Origin: Isoetes taiwanensis
Lineage: Eukaryota > Streptophyta > Lycopodiopsida > Isoetales > Isoetaceae
Direction of reading: 5' to 3'
Assembly: GCA_021234155.1 (NCBI GenBank)
Contig: JAJEKV010000050.1
Span: 3,742,488-3,806,487, forward strand
Length of the DNA: 64,000 nucleotides
The notes beneath the pieces are model-generated. The model did no database searches. It was not told the DNA's origin and was given only the letters and a program-made list of their open reading frames with translations. Each line of letters starts with the position of its first letter. Position 1 is the first letter of the stretch. The position numbers and the translations under genes are program-made. Positions 25,550-35,971 of the stretch are shown piece by piece.

Positions 25550-26797
25550 TTTTTTTTTTTTTTTTTTTTTTTTGAAGGAACGAAGTTTCTGTATTAATCA
25601 GATAGGAAGAATTACAATACAGAGATCCCTCTATGGATCAGATATAAGTTAAGTACAAAGGATCCCATCTGGATCTGAGTCATGTCTGTAGCTAAAGTAC
25701 ACATGAGCCTCTCTCAACCTCTTCTTTTGTCTAACCAGTACTACAGTATTAACATCTTCCCAATTAAACAGAGTACTATAGGAGCCAAGTGCCCATTTTC
25801 CGCAGCTGCAAACAAATCTTGAATGCTCCAAAAACCTCTTGCAAAAATAGAAATGAAGATGGAAGAGATGAAGAGTAACCCGAATAGCCTCCCCGCTTCC
25901 TCGCCCGTGGAATCCCATACTTCACTATGATCCAAATATACAATTTTATTACCGAATGTGTGATTAAAAGGAGATGTCGCATTGTCGGGTGCACCGGGCC
26001 ACCGACCAGATTGGCTAGACACGTACCAGCCACCGTAACTCTCCCTAAATCCCGCTCATGATATCCGGTCTTGATATGGAAGCATCTTCCCCGGGCACAA
26101 TCAGATCCCTAGCTCGGCAATCTCAAATAACCCCGACATTTTGTTTTAAACCGTAATTTAAGATCAAGAATTTACTCGCTTCCTTCCAAGAAAACATCCC
26201 TAGATCTTTCCGCTAGCAAGAAAGAGCAAGAGGAGGGGAAAAGTTTCCAAAGATAATAGACTTGTAAGAAATATTTAGACGCCAATAAAATGAAACTTTG
26301 AATCATCTTCTCTCATAGCCTCGCTTCGATTTTATTCTACCTTATAGGCATCTCATACCAAGCTTTGGTGCTTATCCATAAAAGAAACAAAGAAGAACCT
26401 ATTCTGCAAGATCCGGCTCATCCCTAAATCACATGTTCAGATGGACTAACCAAGAAACAAGAATCTTGGGCTGCTGGAAACCTATCAGAACTATTCCATG
26501 CCTTTGCTAAATTCATGAAAATCACTAAGCTTACCAAAGGGGAAGCATCAGAATAAGTCCACGTTAGTGGAAAAATCGTTTGGGCTGAAGAGACCGCCAT
26601 GAAGAAGATCCAAGAATCACCAATTAACAGCCTGATATAAGCAAAATCTGGATTATGTAGGAAGCCAAAACCCCTTCTAGCAGCCAGGAACAAGATTTTG
26701 AACGAAATTAGGTGTCACCGCAGTGCCGTGAGCAGAGAAAAAGGGCGGCCCCTTTCTCCGCTGCCGCCCTAGCCGTGAAGGCGCCAAGAAGTCATCA
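25550..26797 (-). mobile_element. 1.25-kb retroposon (LINE-like, poly-A tailed) with ATTCTTATAA duplication
   Basis: It begins at the left with about 24 T (poly-A on the minus strand), then GAAGGAACGAAGTTTCTGTA, and ends at the right with a GC-rich segment containing GCCGCCCTAGCCG and GGCGCCAAGAA. It is bounded by 10-bp direct repeats ATTCTTATAA (25540-25549 and 26798-26807) and splits the LINE frame at Asp-Ser-Tyr. A second copy lies at about 56030-57150. Both share the two ends and much of the interior, yet neither has a convincing coding frame, so this is probably a non-autonomous family. Confidence 0.75.
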
Positions 26798-27109
26798 ATT
26801 CTTATAAATATTTGGGCTTGGTATTTCATAGAAATCATAGATGGAATGTATGTATTACACAGAGAATTGATGGCGTATATGCAGAATTGCATTCTTATGG
26901 TCTTGGCAACTTAAAGTGAGACTTTTTTAGTTCCTTGTACAAAGCGTAGTCTTATGTGATTGTGAGATTTGGGGCCCAAGCCTCCCATGCTCCATCCTGA
27001 AATAAATACTACCATTTGTCACTAAAATATTTCTCGCAAGCTTAGGTTAGAAATGGATATACTCAATCCTAATTAGAGTATGTGGCACAATACAAAGGGT
27101 TACAGGTGG

Positions 27110-28335
27110 ATTTGATATGGATGTAAAAATGTCAATTCTTGAAACCGTAAACCATATCCCTAAAATAATTAAATTAGTTGTTATAAAAAGAACATAAATT
27201 TAAGATAAAAAATAATCACGTCATCTCACTGGTTGTATTGCCCAAAGTATCCTTATTAAAAAATTGAGCTATTTTGGTAGAGGTTCGAGCCCCCGTATTT
27301 CATATTCTAGAACCTTAGGTGAAGCCGTATAGAGATTCGAGTCCATATATTCCATATTCCAATCTTAGGCAAACTCATAATTCGTATTTCAAAATCATAA
27401 GTGCCCCCCATCATACTTGACCGTGGGCTCCAACATATGGTCTAGGTCATAGGATCTATGGATCTGACGACTGGGGTAGTCCAATCTCGTGTAGCACAAT
27501 AACAGTTAACAGTGGTTCTACAGAGATTTGATATGGATGTAAAAATATGAATTTTTTAAATCGTGGACCATATCCCTAAAACAATTGAATTGGTTGTTAT
27601 AAAAAAAACCTTAGATTTAAGATTAAAAAACAATCATGTTTGCTCATTAATTATATTGCCCAAAGCATTCTTATTAGAAAATTGAGTTTTTTTGGTAGTG
27701 GTTCAAGCCCCATAGTCCATATTCTAAAACCTTAGGTGAAGCAATATAGAGGTTCGATCCTCGTATTCCATATTCCAAAATCTTAAACGAACTCACATTT
27801 CATATTTCAAAATCATAAGTGCCCCAAATCATAAAATGATCATAATTAAAATGAGAGATGGCCAGAGGCTCCAACATATGGTCCAGGCTATGGGGTCGAT
27901 GGATCCGACGATTGAGGTAGTCCAAGGCACACCTCGTTTAGATTGATGCTAGATTTTCTAAAGCTTTACCGATACATCTACTTTTTGAAGAAGATTCGAC
28001 ATTGGATTCAAATTGGGATATCACACACTACTTTTGGCTTCATGAATATTATTTTTAATTGTATCCCATGCATGTGCGCGCCCAATCATAAAAGACCATA
28101 ATCAAAATGAGAGGCAGTCAGAGACTCCAACATACGGTCCAGGCCGTTGGATCGATGGATCCAACGATTGAGGTAGTCCAAGGTGCACCTCTTTTAGATT
28201 GCTGCTAGATTTTCTAAAACTTTACCAACACATCTACTTTTTGAAAAAGATTCGATATTGGATTCAAATTAGGATATTACAGCTACTTTTGGCTTCATGA
28301 ATATTATTTTTAATTGCATCCCATGCATGTGGTTG
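27110..28335 (+). repeat. diverged tandem repeats (two unit types)
   Basis: A unit of about 415 bp starting near ACCATATCCCTAAAA occurs at about 27150 and 27565. A unit of about 250 bp starting near GAGGCTCCAACATA and containing GAGGTAGTCCAAGG and TTTTGGCTTCATGAATATT occurs at about 27850 and 28108, with a third partial copy at about 27426. Divergence of 10% or more indicates old duplications. No coding content seen. Confidence 0.8.
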
Positions 28336-28583
28336 TTCCTTTACTGATGATAAATCGCCATTCAAATAGTTTTAGGTGCAACTTAAGCATTTTATGCAAA
28401 GGTCACAAGGTTAATTTATAAAGTCCTTTTATGGTGCAAACTTTTAAAGAATTGTCCTCATAAAACTTACCTCAACTAAAATTTACGTAAATGCTTTTAT
28501 TTATCATGTTTATTGATAGATATGATTACAAACCATCATTTACTTGTGCAGAATAGCGTTTATACTTTCCGTGTACAAGATCA

Positions 28584-30497
28584 TCAAACACTTGATGGTG
28601 TTTTCGCGATGGTTGTTTTCTTGATGGATGAAACAGATCTAGGTGCTACTTGGTTTTTTTTTACATTAGTGAGAGGACTATTCTTGATTCGTCCATAGCC
28701 AAAATAGGCAACGATGAGGAAGTAAACACCAATAAAAGCAATAAGAATATACAAATTTTTCCATATTGCTGACACCTTAATCGTAGAAGTAGTAGTGATC
28801 AGGAATATCATGTCCGCACTGGGTTGATGTTGGAAAGTTTGAACCCATGCAGGGTCTGGTCCTGAATCTAGGGACCCCACGCCCTTCCATATAGTGTACA
28901 TGAACTGAACAACCACTCCAGACAAAAAAACAAATCTAACAAATCCTCTCACGATAATCACCCACAAGGAGGACTCTGTTATTACTACCTCGTTGTTGAC
29001 TTTGATCTGGTCTTCCTGTACCTCGTCGTTGATCTGGTCTTTCCCTTTGATCCAAGCTTTAAGTTGGTCTTTGACCAACCTTTTCTTCATGCCCAGAACC
29101 CAGATGATACAACGAAAAATGAATTGCTCCGTTTCAATGATTTCTTCGCTGAAAAGTGCCACTGTTGTAGTCAACATGGCGATCAAGGCTGTTGCCACAC
29201 ATGTATAGACATTCTGGCGATTGGCAGAAGCACTTTTCCAAAGCGCTTTGCCAAACTTCTTTACTTGCTTTGTTTGGTTGAAATTTGATATTATGGTTCT
29301 GATTTGCTGTTGCTGTGCATCTGTAAGAATGTCAGATGAGCATAAATCCTCGAAAACATTTTCTTTTTCTTCACAACCGTCTCCATTTTTCACATTATTT
29401 TTAAGGCTCTCTAGGACAAGTCCTCCATGATATAAAACAACAGAGTTAGTAGAATTTACCGGTTTCTCAATTTTAGAGCAAGCAATGCCGTTGTCTAGAA
29501 AGCTCTCAAAGCAAGAGGTAAGATCCGTCATGTCACTGATAGTACTACTATTAATATTATCAGGAAACAAAGATGCATCGATGTTGGAAAGGAAAAAAGT
29601 ATAACCATTGACATTATACGAGTAGAGGTATACTCCAGAATTTATAGATACCCAATAAGATCTGGAACTGTTACACGAAGCTGAACCATGGAACAAACTT
29701 TGGGTACCCAGTGAAATACTTGTGCTACTTTGAATACAGAAGTTGGATGTGCAAATGCACTGCACATAAGAAGCATTTAGAAAAGCAACCAAATCTGGCC
29801 GATAATTCACCATGCTTTTGGAGTTACAAGCAAGAAAATTATGCAAGTAGTACAGTTCTTGCTTAGAGTGCTCCTTTACGTTTTTGTACTGAATTATTCT
29901 GTGCAAACCCACAGCTGCTGGAGCAAAACCATGGCTGATCCAGTTGGTCAAATATGTAGCAGATTCTATACCAATGTAAGGAACCTGTGCTAGAAGCAAG
30001 CGAAAACTGACACCATCAGTAGAATTAGAATTATCTTTTACTGGAATTACCTGAGCAGTGTAACGGCACATGCTCTGGCCTGTGAGAGAATTTCCACCAC
30101 CCAAACAGAGTCTTATGCTCATGCCCCAAGACATGTTCATTTTGGCAAACACATTGTCGGGATGGGTCAGAAATGATCCGCCAAAGACGTGGGGTTCCGG
30201 CGCATTGAAAGAATAAGTGTCATTGCCTGCTACTCTCCATGCACTTAGTTTTTTGTAAGCTGCTGCCGCATCTTCAGCTGTTAGATAGTCTGTGGCATTG
30301 TTGAAGCTTGCCAGCAGATAGGAGGTGGAGACAAAATTGTAGAATGGATCGCTTGACTCAGCAAATTCCCTCCTATCCCGACAGGAAGTAGTTTTTTCCT
30401 GCGCGAATAAATCGCCATATGCATCTGGCCTTTTCCCTCCTTCTGCAAACAATGCCAATGTGCATAGCATCGCCAGGATAAGACAAAGCAATGCCAT
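28584..30497 (-). CDS. single-exon secreted/membrane glycoprotein, unknown family (637 aa)
   Basis: The frame is open upstream to 30602, but the first in-frame ATG is at 30497. It starts a good signal peptide (MALLCLILAMLCTLALFAEG), so I choose that start. Residues about 24-428 form a large lumenal or extracellular domain with many N-glycosylation sequons and paired cysteines. Hydrophobic helices follow at about 429-450, 511-536 and 580-602. Between the first two is a charged, probably cytosolic loop, and the C-terminus is basic. I do not recognise the family and find no catalytic motif. The length of the frame without stops, the signal peptide and the ordered topology argue for a real gene and against chance. 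It could be lineage-specific. Confidence 0.7.
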   Translation of the reverse strand: MALLCLILAMLCTLALFAEGGKRPDAYGDLFAQEKTTSCRDRREFAESSDPFYNFVSTSYLLASFNNATDYLTAEDAAAAYKKLSAWRVAGNDTYSFNAPEPHVFGGSFLTHPDNVFAKMNMSWGMSIRLCLGGGNSLTGQSMCRYTAQVIPVKDNSNSTDGVSFRLLLAQVPYIGIESATYLTNWISHGFAPAAVGLHRIIQYKNVKEHSKQELYYLHNFLACNSKSMVNYRPDLVAFLNASYVQCICTSNFCIQSSTSISLGTQSLFHGSASCNSSRSYWVSINSGVYLYSYNVNGYTFFLSNIDASLFPDNINSSTISDMTDLTSCFESFLDNGIACSKIEKPVNSTNSVVLYHGGLVLESLKNNVKNGDGCEEKENVFEDLCSSDILTDAQQQQIRTIISNFNQTKQVKKFGKALWKSASANRQNVYTCVATALIAMLTTTVALFSEEIIETEQFIFRCIIWVLGMKKRLVKDQLKAWIKGKDQINDEVQEDQIKVNNEVVITESSLWVIIVRGFVRFVFLSGVVVQFMYTIWKGVGSLDSGPDPAWVQTFQHQPSADMIFLITTTSTIKVSAIWKNLYILIAFIGVYFLIVAYFGYGRIKNSPLTNVKKNQVAPRSVSSIKKTTIAKTPSSV

Positions 30498-33190
30498 TGC
30501 AGGACACAATGTTGTTTGGAACTGGATTTGTTTGTGTAGACTTTGCTTCGCTTTATACTCTTTCAATGTCAAATTCTCATCATTCCATTCCAAGCTCAAC
30601 AATGTGGCTTACAGCTCATCCATGTTTGACAGCATCTACATTCATCCAGAAGTCAACCCATTCGTTGAACTTTATTTCTGAAATATTTTCCATAGTTTCA
30701 AGGTCAAATGTTATGGAAGAGGTCACTTACTTTGGATATTATTGTTATATAATATACTATAGTGTAAGAACATGTTATCACAATCATAATCTTCTATTCT
30801 TCTTTTTTCTTTACCAACTCGTGCTTGACTATTTCCTTCCTCTCTCTCCCTTATCAGGATCATAATTTCGATGACTATTTCTATTCTTGTCTTCGTCTTT
30901 CTTTACCATGTTTTACTCATGCTTGACTATTTCCATCCCCCTCCCCACATGCTCCATAATTTTTTATCTCTCGTGCTATACGGCGAGAGATAATTTTTTA
31001 AGACTATTTCTATTATTGTCTTCTTTTTTCTTTACCATAGTTTTACTCGTGCTTGACTATTTCCATCATCTCCCTCCCTCCTTCCCTCCCCTGCCACATG
31101 CTCCAAAATTTTTTATCTCTCGTGCTATATGGCGAGAGATAATTTTTATACCATATAGCATGAGAGACCACGAGAGATAATTAACTCTCGATACTCAACA
31201 AGCCCGTTAAGGAGCAAAAAAAAAATCGTTAACAAAGCCGGGTTGGAATTTTGTTTTTTGGGTCCCCTTTTCTTTGTTAATCCCTCCTCTTTTATGAGCG
31301 CAGTTGAAGACGGCAGACGTTATGGCTGTAGTGGACGTCTATGGAAAGATGGCTATGGCTATGGAAAGATGGCTATGGCTGTTAAAACAGAAGCGGATTT
31401 CTAGAGCTGCGGGGGTTGTGGCAGAGCAGATTCTCAAAGCTGAGGCGGCTATGGCAGAGGCTCCAGGTTAGGGCTGTTGCTTCAAATTTTTCCATTTCTG
31501 CTGTTGTTTTTAATATTCTTTAGCGATTTTTCATGTTTGCAGAAGCCTTATTGTTTGAAGAACTTCTGTTTGTAGAAAGCCTATTCATATCACAGAGTGA
31601 TTCGAAAGTGATCAAGCTTCAAAAGCAAGCCATAGCTCCCTCGGTGCAGCTCGGTATAGTTCGGTGGTTCTGCCTTACATACATTTTACTGTAAATTGAT
31701 TTGAATCCAACCCATCCTAGAAAACCTCCTTTGCTGGATCTGGATCTTCTTCTTTTTTATCAGATACCTCTTTTCTTCACAAATCATTGTATGGGCTTGC
31801 ATTTGCTATTCCAATATCTTTTGAAAATTTTCTTGCTTTCTATCAATATATTTTCGATTAATCTGATACCCATTTCATTTTTTAGACCATCTGGGCCTAG
31901 AACAGAATTTCTAACAGACCCATCAAATTTTTAAACTCTGTTGTCTTGAAAATACGGTAAGAAATTAATTGGATGCTTTTTAACCATGGCCATAGGCAAG
32001 CTTCTGCAAGCTTCCGCCAGAACTAAGCTTCGGCAAATATTCAGTCTTTTCGACTCGGCGATGTTTGACATTGCAAAACAGTAGAGATTACCCAAAAGTC
32101 ATGAACGTTGCCTGGAAAAAATAAACTGTGAAGGCTCCCAAATTGATGAAGGATTGGATAGATAGATGCCGCAGAAGAAAATGGCCCCAAGATCTTCTCT
32201 GTAATTCACGGGCCCCAAAATTCATGGGCCCCAAGATCTTCTCTGTAATTCACGGGCCCCAAAACATTTTACGGTGAAACCAAACATAACAAGTCATGTA
32301 TAATGGGAAATGCCCCTAACAGCAGTTAGGGGCAAATTGTCTCTCGAGGGAAAAGTCAAAATTTTGTCTCTCCCCCTATCTCTCGTCATCTCCCATCTCT
32401 CGTTATCTCTCATTTTTATCTCTCGGTTCGCATGTGGCTAATGCATCTCTCTCCAGTAAACAAATGCCAGACTCCGACCATTCTACAAAACCATTCAAGC
32501 AAAAACTATTATAGGATTCATTGATTTGTTTACCTTTCACAACAATCACTACTGACGGTTCCAAACTCAAGCGCTGCCCTCAGATCTCGGCTCCAAGCTC
32601 TACCTTGATATCGAGAATAGTAAAACTGTATTAAAAATGGGATTTACAAATGCCATTCTAAAATTCGTGGATCTACCTTCTTGCTTCGTTGTGAGTACTA
32701 ACTGCTCCAAGGTAAAGTTCTGCTCTTAAATCTCGGCTCCAAGCTCTTCCGTGACTACTAACAGCTTTAAGCTCCAAGCTCCACCAAAAATCCCTTTTCT
32801 AGCCGCCATGTTGCGTTAACCCACGGGCACCGCCCACACCCAAGAGAGAGAAAATTCCTGCCGAAAAAATAAGAAAAACAACAAAAAAATATGTTGGAAG
32901 AAAAAGTTTTACCGGAAACCCTGTTTTCAGGTGCCAAAAGTCACACCCTGAAAAGGGCACACCGGCATGAAAGAGAATGGGCAAAAACTTTTTAAGTAAT
33001 TAGATTTATCAGATCATAAAAAGGAAGTTATGCTTTGAACAAGGCTTATTCATTTGATCCCTGCTAATAGGGACCTGTGTAATACATTTGATCTATGTAA
33101 TACATTTGATTAGCATCCCTGCTTATCCACATGATCCATGTTTTTTGATCTTATATAGAAGAATGAGAACAAAATATTGTGGTTATTCAT
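30498..33190. other. intergenic, repeats but no firm gene
   Basis: Upstream of the membrane-protein gene, so its promoter should lie in the first few hundred bases. It includes the pyrimidine-rich repeats at 30800-31160 and a 42-bp duplication around CCCCAAGATCTTCTCTGTAA (about 32189-32270). A short frame from ATG 31322 (Met/Ala-rich) ends at a GGTTAGGG that could be a stop or splice donor; support is too weak to call it a gene. Confidence 0.4.
30800..31190 (+). repeat. tandem ~140-bp repeat with ATCTCTCG/CGAGAGAT hairpins
   Basis: Two full units (about 30870-31001 and 31002-31150) and one partial unit (about 30800) contain CTTTACCA, ACTCGTGCTTGACTATTTCC and then ATCTCTCGTGCTATA.GGCGAGAGAT, a perfect 8-bp stem around a short loop. 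A further inverted variant (GAGAGACCACGAGAGATAA) follows at about 31160. Confidence 0.75.
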
Positions 33191-33753
33191 ACACAAGATA
33201 TGTTGCCATCTCTTTGTTTCCCTAAGGGCCCGAAGGGCCCAAAACAACCAACACATAACTATTAATTAACTTAAACCATTGCATCTAACATTTTTAAATT
33301 ACAATCCCCCTAAAACCCCCTTTTGGTTTCGGTGCATATTCACACGGGGGGTTACTCCAGGCATCGAGAGCTGTCAGATGGGCATATTTGCCCTTTATTC
33401 CTTGATCTGGACCATACATAGCGATCCTCGTTTATGGGGTATGCTTGCACAAGTTTTTGTACACGGTATATTGAGGTTTATAAAATACTATAAGATTTGA
33501 GGGAATGTACTTAATGGTGTTAATTTTGTACATGTATTGTAAGTTCTTAGGGGCTCTCGCTTCCCTACGTAACCCCCCGTGTGAATATGCAAACCAAAGG
33601 GGGTTTCAGGGGGATTGTAATTTAAAAATGTTAGATGCAATGGTTTAAGTTAATTAATGTTAATGGTAGTTATGTGTTGGTTGTTCTATTAAAAAAAAAA
33701 ATTGGGCCATTCGGGCCCTTAGTGAAACAAAGAGATGGCAACATATCTTGTGT
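33191..33753. mobile_element. foldback element, ~160-185-bp inverted arms
   Basis: The left arm 33191-33354 starts ACACAAGATATGTTGCCATC and ends CACGGGGGGTTAC; its reverse complement is the right arm 33568-33753. The arms match closely along their length, apart from a poly-A expansion in the right arm. The loop is 213 bp with no coding. A second copy lies at 38267-38740 but lacks the outer part of the left arm. Confidence 0.85.
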
Positions 33754-34586
33754 AGAACCATAAAACCTTTATTTCTCTTTACAATGCAATATCCAGAGTG
33801 ACAAGATAAGTTTTACTGTACAATCTTTAGTTGAAAAGGGAGGGCAATAAGCTTACATGAACGTTTTAATAAGACTCGTATTCATTGAAAGAAATATGCA
33901 AGGTAATCACGTGGATAAGGCCTAATCACCAATACCATCCCACGGGGTACAGATCCAAACTGATGCAAAGTACCACAAATATTCAAGCAAGCTATCCACA
34001 TTTTTATGGACATGGACTTGCAACTTGCCATGATATCAAATCTTATACTGGTCTAGTAAATCAATTTGTGGAAAAATGCAAAATGAGCAATGATTTTGCT
34101 ATACAGCAAGATATAAGGAGGAGCATATGCTGCTCATGGCCTTCGTAACCCTTTGAATGTTGCAGTAGTAACTTAACAAGGTACTCCAGGTGTCAGCATT
34201 GGCATGGCATGCATTTATATTTAAATTCCTTCACGGCTATTAGGATCAATAGTGGCTAAAATTCAATAAGTAAAGTTAAAGTTGCATAGATGGAATAATA
34301 TGTGGTTCTGCTGTCTAAGAGTCAACCTTTTCAAAAAGTAAATAACGTTCTTCACTTGATCCTTGAAGAAGCAGCAAATATGCTGTTGGAAGAGGTTTAT
34401 TTGGTGTTTCAAAGCTGGCTTGCAGAAAAATGCTTACATGACATATAACTCCTCATATAACAATACCTTCTAACTAAAGATACATGGAGATAGTGTAACA
34501 ACTAAATATGTTCAAAATTTGTATCATCTTTTTGAGTATCGCCTGTATTATAAGTTGCAAGCCGAGCATTTTCGTTAAATTACATC
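33754..34586. other. left flank of the large gypsy insertion; duplicated further right
   Basis: No gene recognised. This segment, with the foldback element, is copied at 38741-39487 at high identity as part of the tandem duplication. Its right edge (TCATA, 34587-34591) is the target-site copy of the Ty3/gypsy insertion. Confidence 0.6.
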
Positions 34587-34591
34587 TCATA
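34587..34591. repeat. target-site duplication TCATA (left) of the large Ty3/gypsy insertion
   Basis: The five bases directly before the LTR start TGTGACAGG. The same TCATA follows the last LTR base at 57693-57697, 23 kb away. Confidence 0.85.
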
Positions 34592-35939
34592 TGTGACAGG
34601 CCTGGCCAGTTAACCTCTCGGTAACGGGAGATCCCATCGATCTCTACCGTTAGATCTACTTAACTCTTGGAACTCAAGAAATTGATACATGCATACTTAG
34701 GTAAAGAATTTAATCTTTATACATGCTCTAAGGTCCCAAAAATCCAAAAACTATACTTGCCATTGCTCAGCAAAAACCCCACACAACAACCAAAGTTTTT
34801 AAATAATGATAGCTTCAAGCCGATACATAAAATAATGGTAATAATAATCAAGTATATTGTATAGCAATCCACGTACACTTCTACTCTCGCCTTTCCGTAG
34901 CCTGGCTACTCTCCGGAGCATCTCGCACCTCTGCTTACACCATTAACCACGGGGTTAGTCACACGGACTAAGTGGGGATCGGGGATCTAGGACATACCTA
35001 GCATCAATCACCACAAAGCATTAACTTAGAACAATAGCTTAGCCTTACCGTAACCTCGCCCCTGCAATCTAAGTTACTAGTCCAACAAGCATAACCACAA
35101 TGCATAATTATACCAAGCGTAACCATTGCAACTTGATTCCAACATTAAAAACCACATATACAATAGCCAGGCAACCATAGCATCAACATTGCAACCAATA
35201 TTCCTCCTGGTCCGAAAGCAAGGTCAACTCTACGGTGATCGGGCCGGTGACATAGAGGCGGGTAACCACGCAGTACACACCCATCCATGTTAAGGCCCAA
35301 AGATTGAGGACCACTTAATCGCATGACGTTGTACCATACGGTACCAACGCCCGATGTTTTACATAGCACTGTGCAATAACCGCGAGTCTAGACCATCGCA
35401 CCTAGACTCCGGCCCCAGAGGTCTATATCAAAGAATTACATCATAAATAATTACTTACAATCTTAAAAAGCTCACATCAAGTAAGTTCCATAATACCCAC
35501 TTAATATAACAAGAAAGAAAAAAAAATCCAACCATGACTCAATAATTATGATAGCCTCAATAATGCAATATGCAACCATGTCCATTAAATAAAGATAACA
35601 TCTACCATCTTCAAGAATCACTAAACAATAAGGTTATCTACTACATTTAAGACTATAATAATGGTTTAATCTCTAGCATTGTAGTTGTCATTATGCTTCC
35701 GTTGCTAATTCCTCCATATACAACACCTATGCCTTGTATTTTACCCCTCTTTAGTTTAACTAACTCCAAAGGTTTTAATATATACTAGCTAACTTGTTAG
35801 ACTGCACATGTCGTAATTATAGATAACTTATAACCATTAGCATAACTCCTCCTTAACTTAGGCCTCAATCTTTATTAAATTACGAGCCCAACTCCTTGTT
35901 CCAAACTAACCCTTAATATTTTAATTTAACTTATAGCCT

Positions 35940-35971
<32 letters not shown>

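Larger units (their letters stand above)
24480..27010 (+). pseudogene. non-LTR retrotransposon reverse transcriptase, split by two later insertions
   Basis: Plus-strand translation shows NKSLSTGYLASWQIKRVLCI, HKAGDMKDLKNY, AQGQAEF, and CFVDLAKAFDMI (first catalytic Asp) up to about 25200. After a SINE, DDVVIFARS (catalytic Asp pair) follows at about 25371-25400, and after a 1.25-kb retroposon, SYKYLGLVFHRNHRWN at about 26805-26850. These are consecutive parts of one LINE reverse transcriptase in the expected order. Frameshifts and stops occur throughout. The motif style is closer to RTE/CR1-like LINEs than to plant L1, but I cannot assign the clade firmly. Confidence 0.78.

Noticed and set aside
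31322-31470. Short Met/Ala-rich frame as first exon of a gene
   Set aside because: No downstream exon with matching phase or domain; local ATGGCT repeats explain the frame.
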